NCBI RefSeq assembly: GCF_000002235.5
Contig: NW_022145530.1
Location: forward strand, 558,001-622,000
Direction: 5' to 3'
Source of the DNA: Strongylocentrotus purpuratus
Taxonomy: Eukaryota > Echinodermata > Echinoidea > Camarodonta > Strongylocentrotidae
DNA length: 64,000 bases
Shown: piece by piece, positions 11,466-23,900 of the stretch
How the letters are laid out: the number at the start of each line of letters is the position of its first letter
Numbering within the stretch: position 1 is the stretch's first letter
Made by a program: the position numbers and the translations under genes
Notes under the pieces: model-generated
What the model saw: only the letters and a program-made list of their open reading frames with translations
The model's database searches: none
Told to the model about the DNA's origin: nothing

Positions 11466-13072
11466 TCTTAGTCCCTCTCATGCCATAAAATCTTTTCAAG
11501 AAGTGTCATAAATAAAATTTCAATCATTTAAACCTGGGTGAGCTTGACTTGCATATATTGCATTGGTTATTTGGGCTATCCAATAGAGAGAAAAAAAAAC
11601 TTCTAACACAAGGTTGCATTGTTTCAGAACAAAAACCATCCATATTTAATTTCATGATAGTCGTAAAATAACCCAAATTGAAATGGTTCATCAGCAAGCC
11701 TACCCCGATACCAAGTGTTTTCAAGATGGTATGCTGAGAGGTAGAAGGGCACTAACTCATAAAACTCAACAGTTGACATCCTTCTTGCTCTCAACAGATG
11801 ATATTATTATGATTATAACTTTATCATTCTGATATCTTGACGATAGACCAATGGGTGCAATCAAACTCGCCTACCCTTCTTTTGAAGGACATATGGTTCG
11901 TAACCTATACCTCGTTCGTGCTAGGACACGATTCTAGTATGTTGAATTACATTATACATGTATAAACATGGTGCCTTTCTTTTAATGTTTCAAGATTTTG
12001 TTTCTAGACATTGTCAGTATTACAGTTTCACTTCTCATTGTTTGTGTTTTCTACCATTTTAAGTTGGTAAACATGTATTGTTTTCTAATTTGTGTTGAAA
12101 GATAAACAGCTATTATCTTTATTTAACCTTTTGTTATGTTGCTGAACAAGAAAATCAACAGCTCAATTAAAGTTACTACTTTGAAATCAACAATCTTCAT
12201 TTCATTTTTGTTTGGGTGAAGTCTGCAATATACCAAAGCAAAACAAATACCTCATGTATTGAGATTCATATGCTTTTGTTAATGAATATAATAAAAAAGA
12301 ATTGTGGACTGTTTGAGATTTGATACATGTGCATTTAATATCTAATAAGTAGCACATACAGGGTACGACATGGGCTCATATATATATATTACAATCCTAT
12401 TATAGATTAACATTTAATTTTATAAAAAGGAAAAAAGAGAAAAAAAAAGAGGAAAAACATACAATAGAAATGAGTGTGAGTGATGCAAGAGATAGATGAG
12501 GGGAGTAGAAAAATGGGAGAGATAAGAGAAAATGATTTAGCAATCTATACAAAGGGCTGCTGAAAAGCACCCTTAACAATTTCTCTATGCCCAAATTATA
12601 ACAACCATACTTGGAATTCAAATTCTGAATTCAACATTACCAGGTAACTTCTGATAATGTGGGAAGAGAGAGAGAGAGAGAGAGAGGGATTGATTTGCAG
12701 AAAGGGCGTGGTCCATGGAAATAAGCAATGGCCCAATATTTATACCAAAAACTTGCAATTTCCTATGGTATGGAAACACTTAAAATGTATTCACAGTCGG
12801 TCTGCATCTTCAAAGGTAGACTTTGCAACATTCAACCACAGGGACCCACCATGACAAGGGGTCCACATTAAACATCTGTGAACATGGGGTTCCTGTTAAA
12901 ATCAAAAGGTCTGGGCCATCAGAGTTAAACCTCAGTGGCCCTTGTGGACCAACCCCTGCTAGTGTCCAATCCTGTCTATCCTTTGATTGTCTTTGTGATC
13001 CAGTCCCTCAAAAGTCTTCTTGATGCAGTGTTCTTCAAGTTCCTTGGGTCCGGGAAATCCCCTCCTCCAAAG

Positions 13073-16000
13073 CTATCTGGAGGCCGTCTTCTCCGGGGAC
13101 TCCTCATCGTCCAGCATCCCGAACGACTTAAGGACCTTGTGCTGCCTGGTGCCTTTGAGTCTCTTGAGGTCCGCTGCGTACTGCTGCTCCCGTATCAGGT
13201 CTCGTTGCTGCTTCTCCAGTTCTTCCTTGTGGCCGTGCAGCGCCCTTGACCTGTGGATCAGGTTGAGGAGTTCATGGCGGAGCTTGCGGTTTTCGTCCTT
13301 GATCTTGGTGGTGTGCTCGCCCAGGCAATGCATGGCCTCCTATGGATGCACAATAAAACATGGAAGAAGACCTGTAATCAGGGTTTTCATGGTCAAAGAC
13401 TTGTGTGGACCCAATCGGAAAAAACTACAAGGAGCTTCATATACATAATATTAAGAGACTTGCTTGTTGCCACATTTTTCCATTAAGTGAATGATGCTTT
13501 AATAGTTTTCAAATGCTTAAGGATGTTAAGCAGTAATGTTTGTGTGCACCGAAACTGTGCAATGCCAGGACTTCCTTGTATTGTTCAAGTAAATTCCATT
13601 CAATTTGTTTATTTTAATTCTAGCAAAAACATTAAAAATACATTGGAAAAAAGAAAGAAATATACAATAAAAAAAATTGTATAATCAGCTGGCCCTGCGA
13701 AGCTAAGGTGAGCATGAACAGTACTGTCGTACGTATCAACCTCCTTTAACCCACGGACAAATTAATTCTTTAATTGCCATAGGATTTATAGAGGAACTAC
13801 TTCGTTCCCGTAAACAATAGGGTAAATATATGCCTATATAACAAAAATATAACAAAAGGAGACAGAGATTAACATTCGTAACCCAAAGAATTAACATTCT
13901 GCACATGTTTGCATTAGAAGTTTTGTGTTAAACATGAAAATATGTTAACTTTGAGCCTTTTTTCATACTGTTTTTCATCCAACTGTCTCATCCAATAATA
14001 AACTTTACAGATTTTCTACAACACATTGTCAAGAGCAATTGAAATCTCAATGCGCTATGTCTATTTACCTTATTTGCCTGTCTAGCCACTATCTGGATCC
14101 TAGACTCTGAATCGGCCTGAAAGTGTTTCTTCTCCGTTAGAAACTGTGTCTTGAGTTTCTGAATAGTTTCTGTATGCTGCCCTCGCATCCTCAATACTTC
14201 CTTCTCTAGCTCTCGGATCTTGTTCACTTGCTCCTGTTGTAATTTCTGCAATTGTTTGGTAAAAGGCAAAGAGGGATAATGAAACTTTAATATAAGAAGA
14301 TATATTTTATGATGAAAGGATATATTATTAGCTTAATATCATTAGCATAGGATTGTTTGATATTGATTCAAGGAAGTTTCAGTAAAACTTGTAGATATAT
14401 AAAGAAGATTCAAGAGAGACATAAAAAGTGTTTTGTTTTGATGACATTGTAGCCTTTAAGTATAGTTTTATTTAACAGTGGTTTCAATGAGAAACACATT
14501 ATAATGGAAACAAAAGAGGGGTCTTTACAGATAAATGCTTGCTATGAATCGTCACTGGCAATAATTGTTAACTTATAACTCGTCATTTAGATGGCAATTA
14601 CCATTTAATTGACTGTTTCATTAATCTCTTGTACAAATCTATTCTACAAATAAGTGACAATATGTGAGTTTAAAAAAAAGATTGGTTTTATTTAAGACAG
14701 CTAAATGGATTAATTGTCTTATCCTCATCAAATTAGTAAATCTGACATTTTTATCTCACAATCACTTTCTTTTTATAAAACTTTATGTACTTTGTACTAC
14801 CGCAAAATACAGCTGATTATATATATATATTTTTTTTAATATTCATAACAGGTATTTGTAAATAAAATCAGGATGGCTTCATCAGTGATTGCAACACTGT
14901 TTTACAAGAAGGCCCTGTAGGGGTGATAATGAATGTCTTTGTGACTGCATACTAATTTAAAAGTTTCCTTTCATTTCCAATGCATATTTCCTCTAAATGT
15001 GTTTGTCTACTCAGTAATCTCTACCTTTTTTCATTAGAAAGTGTTTTTTAAGAACACACAAACTGGAATTTGGGTTCTGAGCCTCTGACTGGATTGTTTA
15101 AACAAATATTAAAAAAGCAAGAATGAGAGAAACTACAAATTAAAGAGAAAGAAAGAAGAAAAAAAATACTTTGCTGCGTTTGCTCACCTTAAAATCATCT
15201 AACTCTTCCAATTCTTTCCTTGTCTTTGCTAGCTCAGCCTCTCTTGCCATTAGAACATCTTGTAATTCTGAAAGAAAGAGAAAAATAAAATGATTCCCTG
15301 TGTATAGAATAGCTGAAATGGTGAATTGTAACAATGGTAATGAGGGTACAGATAACAAAAATGAAAAAGATAATCAAAGATTACAATAGCATTTGAGATA
15401 CACACCATATTACTCATGTTACCTAACATAAGCTCAACACCTCAACATGTCATCAATAACAAAAAAAAACTAATGCAAATTGGAATGTACACCTTACCAT
15501 GTTTCTTCTCTTCAAACTCTTTGAGCATCTTCTCCACTTCTTCCTGAATGTTTCTGATTTCCTGCTGATTTTGATCACTCAGAGTTACAATAGTAGACTG
15601 GCGCTTGTGAGCCTTCTTGGCCATGTATGACATGTACTCGTGCTGAAAGATTCAAGAGAGGAAAATCAGACATTTTGTTTAGTATGCAAAAAAAACTGTC
15701 TGGAAATGAACCCTAATCTAAAACCTTATTGTAATCCTAACCCTGTATCATATTTTTGAAGAAATAAATCTGAATCAAATGATGTCAGAACACCTTTCTG
15801 ATATCAACCATGTACTAGGTTTTGCAACAGCCAACACAAATTAATATCAACCCCAAAATCGTCTTTGTTGTATATACATTGTTCATTCCATTTCTTGATT
15901 TGAAATACTGGTACAACTATTAATATTTTATGGCAAAGAGCCAACAATGAATGGAATTTCTCAAAAAGGAGATTATTAACCTCTTCATTCTCTCTCCTTT

Positions 16001-17642
16001 ACTATTCTTTTGTAACACATCTGAATATATATCTTTTAATCCCCTTCTATCCCTCCTCCCTCCCTCCCTCCCTCTCTCCCTCCCTCCCTCCCTCTCTCCC
16101 TCCCTCCCTCTCTGTCTCATTGCAATGGATGCAAATACTATGTCTATGGGGTAAATATTATGGAATACTCACACTTTCAATCCTAGTTTGTTGTGCTTCT
16201 TGCTGTAACCATTCATTTTCCCCTCGGCTTTGTTGAATCTCATTAAGGATAATAGTGATACAATCTGGCTGTGAATGCTATATAAATAGTGTTCTATCTT
16301 AAGAGGGACCCATCATAATTTCTACTTTTTATTTTCAGGTTCCCTGCCAATAATCAATACTGAAAATACTATTTTTTTTATTAATTCTAACATTGTTTTT
16401 GTAAAGATATATTGCAAGGCTAATGGCCCAAATTATACTTTATAAAACACATTAATTGAACTAGTTAGCTTGCTTGTCTATTAGGCAAAAGAGAGTTAAG
16501 CCCCTCTAAAGTGTTGGGAGCCCCAAATTCATCGCCAAAAATTTGATGGCAAAATTTCAATTTAATTGTATCATATTGTGAAGGAGGATGTCATTTAAGA
16601 CACACTTCAGCAAAGATTCCCCCCCCCCCAAAAAAAAAAAAAATAAAAAATGTTGATAAAATTAATATTGATAAAAGAATACATCATTTCTTAAATATTC
16701 TTTCATCAATATTCAACTTCAAACACATTTGTTTTGAAAATCCTTGGAGAAAAGTGTCTTAAATGATAGTGTCTTAAATGATATCGTCTTTCCCATTATG
16801 ATATAATTTAAGTGAAATTTTGCCATCAAACTTGTTGGGCTCCCAACACTTGTGAGGGGCTTTACTCAATGTGTATTTATTGTTGCATGAGATGTTAAAC
16901 AAGGAGAATACTGTGAGAATGAAATAAACATATTTTGCACCCACCCACTTTACCTAGCTGTAGTCATAACAACTTTCAGTATCAATTAGCTATTCAATTA
17001 AAAAACATTAGAACAAATTGAGACTGGATAAGCACTGGTGGTCTGAGCGATTCGAATTAAGTTAATTTGATATGATCAAAACCGTCCTAAACCTGCGCAA
17101 GTGCAATGAGTTAACCTCTAGAACATAACCAACCCTGAAGAAGTGACAAAGGATTACAGGATCTACCTCTCCTCGTATCATGATGATGATGATGAAATAA
17201 AGGATACAGTTCTTCAACTTTTTTCTTGAGGCTGGCAAGTTCATCAGTCAGTGTTTCCAATCTGATTTTAAAAAATGGATAGAAAATAATGAATTAGTCT
17301 AGATCTAGATCTAGTTAGAATGTATCAATACAGTATCATGCACAATTACCAGATCACAAAAGCAATGGAATAAGACAATCTTCCAGGTTTAACATCAAAA
17401 GTAGACTAGACCCAAATCTAGTTGAGATGACGGAATCTGCTACAAAGTAAACGGCCTGAGCTGCGACGGCAACCTGCCTGCCCGACACTCCCCCGCAGAA
17501 TGTATGGACCAAACTGATCAACTCACTCCTTCTTCAAAAGCAGTTCCTTCTCTGTTGGTTCCGGCAGTTCAACGGGTCCACTTTCTCCTTCTGGCTTCTT
17601 CCCCTTGCCTTTGCCCTTGCCCTTTCCCTTTTTTGGAGGCAT
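13073..17642 (-). CDS. CCDC166: CCDC166/DUF4515-family coiled-coil protein
   Basis: On the minus strand the coding exons are 17642-17527, 17261-17167, 16264-16173, 15642-15498, 15267-15188, 14245-14069 and 13339-13073. All are in frame, giving 323 aa. The N-terminus is a Lys/Gly run (MPPKKGKGKGKGKGKK). Nearly all the rest is predicted coiled coil rich in E/K/Q/L. The order of segments matches vertebrate CCDC166: EYMSYMAKKAHKRQ, then KIRELEKEVLRMRGQHTETI, then FQADSESRIQIVARQANKEA, then a Leu/Arg-rich end. The protein is shorter than human CCDC166 (about 440 aa) because it lacks the long Ser/Pro tail. The family is linked to cilia and basal bodies through its BBOF1-like relatives; the molecular role is not known from sequence. 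The donor of exon 2 (GTAGAT at 17166) is the least certain junction, and the residues YPLFHHHHHDTRR before it are not conserved. An RFX X-box-like site lies 76 bp upstream of the start. Confidence 0.85.
16497..16864. repeat. Long foldback element in CCDC166 intron 2
   Basis: The two arms, about 105 bp each, are reverse complements with scattered mismatches. The left arm opens TAAGCCCCTCTAAAGTGTTG and carries GATGGCAAAATTTCAATTTA. The right arm carries TAAGTGAAATTTTGCCATCA and ends near CAACACTTGTGAGGGGCTTTA. The spacer holds a C run and an A run. It lies between CCDC166 exons 3 and 2 and is non-coding. Confidence 0.85.
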
Positions 17643-17717
17643 TTTATGTTAAGAGGATACCAAGATGTGTGATTTTTATCAAAAATTTTCCAAGGTCCAA
17701 GATTTATCAGCGTCGCC

Positions 17718-17731
17718 GTTGTTTAGGAAAC
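17718..17731. promoter_or_regulatory. RFX X-box-like site between CCDC166 and LSM11
   Basis: GTTGTTTAGGAAAC fits the general RFX consensus RYYNYY-N(1-3)-RRNRAC at every position. It is 76 bp upstream of the CCDC166 start codon and 206 bp upstream of the LSM11 start, in a 294-bp divergent promoter. X-boxes close to the start are typical of ciliary genes. Function is inference, since the consensus is degenerate. Confidence 0.5.
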
Positions 17732-17932
17732 GAAAATAGATCTCATCAGTGAAATGTATTTAAAGTTATATTGTGTTATTCATGAAAAAAAATGCAACAT
17801 TTTTATTAGATAATTAAATAATAATTCAAATTTTTAATATATTTTAAAAACAAAAATTGATAATTTTACTGCAAATTTTGCTTATTATATCAATTTAAAA
17901 AAAAAGTAATTTGAAAGTGGTCATTTTATTTT

Positions 17933-17944
17933 CAAGATGGCGGC
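17933..17944 (+). promoter_or_regulatory. TISU / YY1 element over the LSM11 start codon
   Basis: CAAGATGGCGGC matches the TISU consensus SAASATGGCGGC at all 12 positions, with the ATG being the LSM11 start. TISU elements act both as a core-promoter (YY1-type) element and as an initiator for mRNAs with very short 5' leaders, so transcription likely begins within a few tens of bases upstream, near 17905-17930. Confidence 0.7.
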
Positions 17945-20900
17945 GCCCATGGACGTTTCTGGGAGCGAGGAAGAGGAGAAAAACGACGAGGAAATCGATG
18001 TTTTGTCACCCAATTTTAATCCTTTAAAAGCATTATATGCTTCAAATGTAACCCTTCCAGTTGCGGATGCTTCTATTTTCAACAATTTAGCTGAATATGA
18101 GCGTTTTATGAGCAAAGATGAAGAGGAGACGAAAGGACAAGAGCAAAAATGTGCTCCGCCGTCAAGGCGTGCATTGGAGCGGGTAAGTGACGCCTACTAA
18201 CTATGACGGCAGCATCCCTGCCACGGCCCGGGTGGGTAGAAATGTTGGCGCTTGTTCAGAAACGTTTCCAAAATTTGACTCCGGCGTGGAGATACCCTAC
18301 TAAAACATACCCAATGAAGTAAATATTCATTAAATGTCCAAATAAAGATCATGAGTTAAAATTTGTTATGTTTATAACCTGTTTCATGTCAATTTTCTTG
18401 TTATTCTTTGAGTAATTTTGGATACGTTTCTGAACAAGCGCTGAAAAAATGCTTGCATGGTCAGATGCACTCGTATTACTGTACCTAGACACAAATAACC
18501 ATCTGGTATGGGTCATTTCTTAAATTAAACTGACATTTGTTGACATTCCCCATACAGACGGTATCCTAGACGAATCATTTTCCCGATTATTCCCTTATTT
18601 TCCCTAATCTTCCCTATTTTCCCCAATTTTCCCCAATTTTTTCTCAGTTTTCTTACTCAAAAGGGGGGAGGGTTGGGCGGGAAGGTTGTTGGTTCGCTGA
18701 CCATGAAACAAATTGCAAAAGTTCCAAACTCGAAATGGGATTATGAAGTCTTTATTAGCTTCCTCAAACGAAGAGTAGTATGAAGAGTCGAAGACAACAC
18801 AGACACAAAATTCAATCTGCAATGAGTATCAGATGCACAGAAAACACAATAAATTAATAAGTATTGCACGAAAAAGTTTCCTTTGTTTTCTTAATTCTGA
18901 GTGCCTGTAATACCGTGACAACTTAATGAACTTGAACTCATAAATATACACCACTTGTATATCAAATACCCAAACTGTCCTAAACCTGAACCTTGTGATT
19001 TGGTAGCCATACATAAACATGCATTCGTATTTGCATAAATAATAAAGGCAACTAACTTGGTTAAACATTTGTCACTACAAATGTATACTTTCATAAACAT
19101 CTTGATAAATGCCTAATGAAAATAAATGCTACGGCTAAAATCCAAAAGCCTATCTCATTATACGTGTTTAAATCACATCGTTCCTAATAATTCACAATAA
19201 AATTGTGACTAAATTCCTTTATCTGAACTATACTCAATTAGTCTTCACAAACCTATAATTCATAGCTCTCTGTTTATGTTACAAAGATAACTCAAAACAT
19301 GAAGACTGCTTTCAATGCAAAGCCCCATGTATAAAGCTTGGCTCTAGCTGTGCGCATAATTAAGTAGGTGAAATTAACACCCTGCACAGGTCTACAAACT
19401 ACTCGCTTGTAAATTACATTATCCAGAAATCTACATAAATATTTCAAAGCAAAACTTCCCTTACACTGACTAAATAAACACAATACAGTTCAATATAAAT
19501 TGACCAAATCTCACCTAAATTATTGACATTTTCTCTTATATCCCTTATATCCACTTTTACTCTTCGCCAAAACGGCAACAAATTGTACAGTAATGTCTCT
19601 GACATAGCACCACACGTATAAGATTCACTTTCACACGTGCGATTAAATGTTTACTGAAGTTGAACAAATTAAATTCAACTTATCATTTGCACATTTAACA
19701 TAACTTTATCTAAATATCAGAAACTCACTTCTTTGGCCGGAACTTAGCAATTTACTGCCGAAACAAAAACAGGACAAAACAGGGAAAACTGGGAAAACTG
19801 GAGAGCTCATCTCCAGTGACTTGACGCTCGACAGACTACGCGAACAAGTGTCTAAAATGGCTTCGCTAGTTATCGAAGCTGAAAGTAAGGTTTCCTTGAA
19901 AAACAAATACTCAAAGAAAGGCCATTTCAAATCCTACTATAAAAACATCGATCATAAATACAACAGACATTGTAAATATTAAAATTGCCAATTCACCTTC
20001 TATAAAATACCTAAATGCTTCATTTAGGCTGAAAGAGAATAAATATCTCGCTTTCTTGTTATTAAAATGAACAAAATTAACCATTTTTCTCATCTTGTGA
20101 AACAAACAATCTGCGCTCTAAAAATCTCTTCTAAGATTTTCGACCTGCTTAAAAAAACCACAAAATAAATTTTGCTCAGCGAAACATCTGTGAGATGCCA
20201 TTTTTTCCCACCTGAATCCCCCCTTCTTTTTTTTTAATTCAAGGGGGGTGTGGTTGTGCTCACTATCACCCCTATTCTATGTGCCATTGGCATTAGTGGA
20301 CTCTTCCTGCTTCTCAAAAAAACACTTTGAAATCGTTCAAGAAATAAATTAAAAATGTAAGATTTTGCTACCGGAGTTATGATAATAATAATAATAATAA
20401 TATGTCTTGTTTACCCAGGGTAGCCTCATCAGTATTCATACTGCTCTCCTTGAGCGATTTTTTAAACCTTCCACATGTTCCTAATGAAAATTAGTTATGG
20501 TCCGATTTACATAACAAAAACGCTGACCTCTTACGAGAGTTGTTAATTTTAGTTCTGGTTGAAATGTAAAGACAAGCGGTATACATCATTTTACATGTAA
20601 AAAGCTGTTTTTGCATTGCCAACTTGTCACTTACTTTGATAACATATTCTCATAGTCATATTTTTTATTAAATTCTTGACGGATTTAAAGTGCTTTGAAT
20701 GTGAAGTAGAGTCCACCAGCAAACTCCTAAGCCAGTGTGCAATGTTTTGTCGGTTGGGGAATTGATGATTATGAACGCTTTTTAGGATTTGTTTATATCA
20801 CTCTTCATGCGGGTATATGGGTGCCAATTAAGGCTAGGTGAGATCAATATCATATTTAATTTTATCATCTAGCCCTTGGGCCTAGCAAAACCCATCGAAC

Positions 20901-23900
20901 TCACTCGAAATATGCACTTTTCTTAACTAGATTCTAGTTAGACATAACCTTTAAAGTTTAAGGCTTGGTGATAATAGAATATGAAATGATATTGATATTA
21001 CCCAACCTTAATTTGGCACCCATTTGCCTATATAGATGTGAAGAGTGATGTAAACAAAACCTCAAATAGTTTTTCTTCACATTCTGTTATTTTGTAAGCG
21101 CTATGGTACTTTTTGTTAGTAGCACTTCTAAATTATCCATTTTGTTGTTATTACATAGCGTCACTTAGAGCACATGAGAGAAAAAGAGAAAGAGCTTCCA
21201 AGGAGTACATACCAACAAAGAAAGATGTTTCAGCTCAACGTCATATCTCGCATGGAGAGTGAACGTAAGTCTATTATCTATAGCCAAACCTGTCTTCATT
21301 AATAGTGGCCACATCTCTATAAAGGCTACTTGTCTTTGGTGTTTGCCCATATTGCCTCTCTCCTGGAAGAAATGTGTGTTGAAGAACTTGTATACAAAGG
21401 CCACCTGTCTACAGTGACCAGTTTTCCCATTTCACTTGGGTGACCTTTATAGACAGGTTTGACTGTACTTCTAAAGAGGGGACCGACTTCTGCTCCAGCG
21501 GAAGGTGCTCTGCAATTGTCGCCATGAATAGGGTTAGGGATGGGATAGGGTTTTACGTTTAGGTTTATGGTTAGGGTAGGGTGAGGCTCAGTGCTGTGTT
21601 CATAGTTAGAAATTTGGTTAGTGGAGGAAGCAATTGTTGAGTATATGTCCTACAACTACTTAAGATCATAGAGGGGGAGTTGACCCTGATGATAATTTAA
21701 TTTGATAAAAGCAGATAGGGAAACAGATCAGATGAAATTTTGAGGAAAAATCCACATTAATTTAAAGGGCTTAGAAAGTTATGAATTTTCATTGTTGTAG
21801 GCAATCTAACTTAAAGTTTTATCTCTGTACCTCATTTACTGAAACTCATAATTTCCCTTTCCTCGATTCAGGCAAGAGTATATTATTTCATAGAGGCGTG
21901 TTTTGACAAATGTGCAATGAAATATCAATATAATAAAAACTTTTAGCTGTAAATTTCAATACACCTGACTTTATAAGCTCCATCAGGGAACTCTGTAATT
22001 ACAAACATGATTTCAAAATTGTTGGATTAAAAGGAGAAAAGTATTTGCTCAGTTTGCTGACCATTCATATAAGTCATTAATTTAGCACATTGTTTTCCCT
22101 TCTCTTTCATAGATACAAAGGAATCGCCTTTAGATCTTCTGAGGCAATGTGTTGAGAAGCGATGTAAAGTCCGGGTATGCATCCGTAGCTTCAAGGGGCT
22201 TCGTAGCATCTGCATTGGATATCTGGTGGCCTTTGACAAAATCTGGAATATGGTAAGAAAGATTCTTCTGCTACTTAAAATGCCACCATCCTTGGATGTT
22301 CTTTGAGGTGTGATCATTTAATCCATTGCCTACTGCAACCTGGTGGCCCCTATATTAGATCTGTGAGAATGAGAGAATTCCATAGTCAACGGGTTAACCT
22401 ACTAAGAGGTAGAATGCCTCAGGGTTGATTACCCCTTGGGTTCTGGTATAAGATGAACAGACATGTCCAGTTACATTTATAACCATAAGGGTATGCTTTG
22501 AACTGTGAGCTTTTGATAATGAGGATGACTTCTTCAGGGTACCGTAGTACGTCAGCCACACCAATAAGAGGGACACCAGACCGACTACAGAACAAACAAT
22601 TAAAACTACCCCCATTGGCCAACAAAAATTCCATTTGGAGTCATTCTTGAGTCGGTTTGGTGGTGGAACTGGGATAGCAGAGTCAGTATTTAGGGTCAAT
22701 TGCTTTGTGGCATGATAAATGTGCAGTCATGCAGTATGAAACAGTTTCTTTCATTTTTAGCATCATAGCTGCAAGATTTAAGGGGGAAAAAGAAGTAAAA
22801 TGGCACTATACAATTTTAAATCTTGAGGAATGGATGAAGATCGAAGGACTAAAGTTTAGAAAAAGAGTAGGAGAGTTGATAAGCATATACATTCAGATGT
22901 GAAAGAGGTAGGAAGAGAGAGTGAGGGGGGATGTCTGCCAACCATTACGATTTAGTCGTATTCAGTACGATTTTTAGAAGCAAATACGACAGTACGATTT
23001 TCCTCAATAAAATACGATTTTCAAAAAAAAAAATCAATGGCAAAATGCCTATTCTGTCCTATAAAGCATCTCACATCAGCAATTTGGGGATGTTCATTGG
23101 TTCATCGAACACACCAGTCGTGACGAAATCATGCATATTCAACCAATGATCCATAAAAAAAATTCTTCATTTATGTAGAAACTGTAAGAGGCATTGATCC
23201 GCGTAACAGTCCATGTTTATTTTTAAGAATACAACTTTTGTCAGTAAAATACAACTTTCGGGATTAAAGAATACAGTTTTTGAACTTCAGAGGTTGGCAG
23301 GTCTGGGATGAAAAGGTAAAGGAAGGACAGAAACAAGTTTGATTATCAAGATAAAAGAGATAACCAGAAAACAACAATTCCAAGGCTTCATTGTTTGTGT
23401 GTATTACTTGTCTAGGCTCTGACAGATGTTGTTGAAATCTACAAGAGGCCTTCAACTGGAAAGAGATTCCATCATGAAGAGAAAGTCACATACTCCATGG
23501 TGAGTACAGTGTTTTGTTCCCCTTCTCTATGTATCTGTGCATTTATATATCTTTCTCTGTCTTTTACCGTCGCTGTTTCTCCCTCGCTCTCTCGCTCCCT
23601 CCCTTTCACTCTCTCTTTCTCTCTTTCTTGCTTCCCGTATTTTGCTCCCTTTTACCCTCTCTTCCCTTCTCTATCTCTCTCGACCTTTTTCTCTCATTCT
23701 TTCTTTGCAGTCTCAAATTCTCAATTCTGATATTTTTATGAAACATAGTTGGGCATTGTGTATCTTTTTGCTAGTATTTGGGTTGTCTATTCCTAATCAT
23801 ATCTTTTTATTCATTCAGCATCTTTTCTTAAAATATAATTAAAAATTCCTTTAAAATTTTATTAAATGTTGTGACAATGCATGCATCATTAATACATATA

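Larger units (their letters stand above)
9605..13072. other. Convergent intergenic region, endonuclease IV and CCDC166 3' ends
   Basis: No further coding exon was found. The region should contain the 3' UTR of endonuclease IV (a possible UTR donor GTATGG follows the stop at about 9627, and an AATAAA lies at 11252 among several) and that of CCDC166 on the other strand. It also holds a pogo-like MITE (9751-9931), a second small MITE (10372-10517), an (AT)n run (11426-11462) and a (GA)n run (about 12664-12688). Confidence 0.55.

Noticed and set aside
12935-13448. Plus-strand frames of 104 and 142 aa
   Set aside because: They are shadows of the last CCDC166 exon on the other strand (13339-13073).
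22705-22902. 65-aa frame with charged residues between LSM11 exons
   Set aside because: No family resemblance, and it is not needed to keep LSM11 in frame; lies next to a MITE in the intron.
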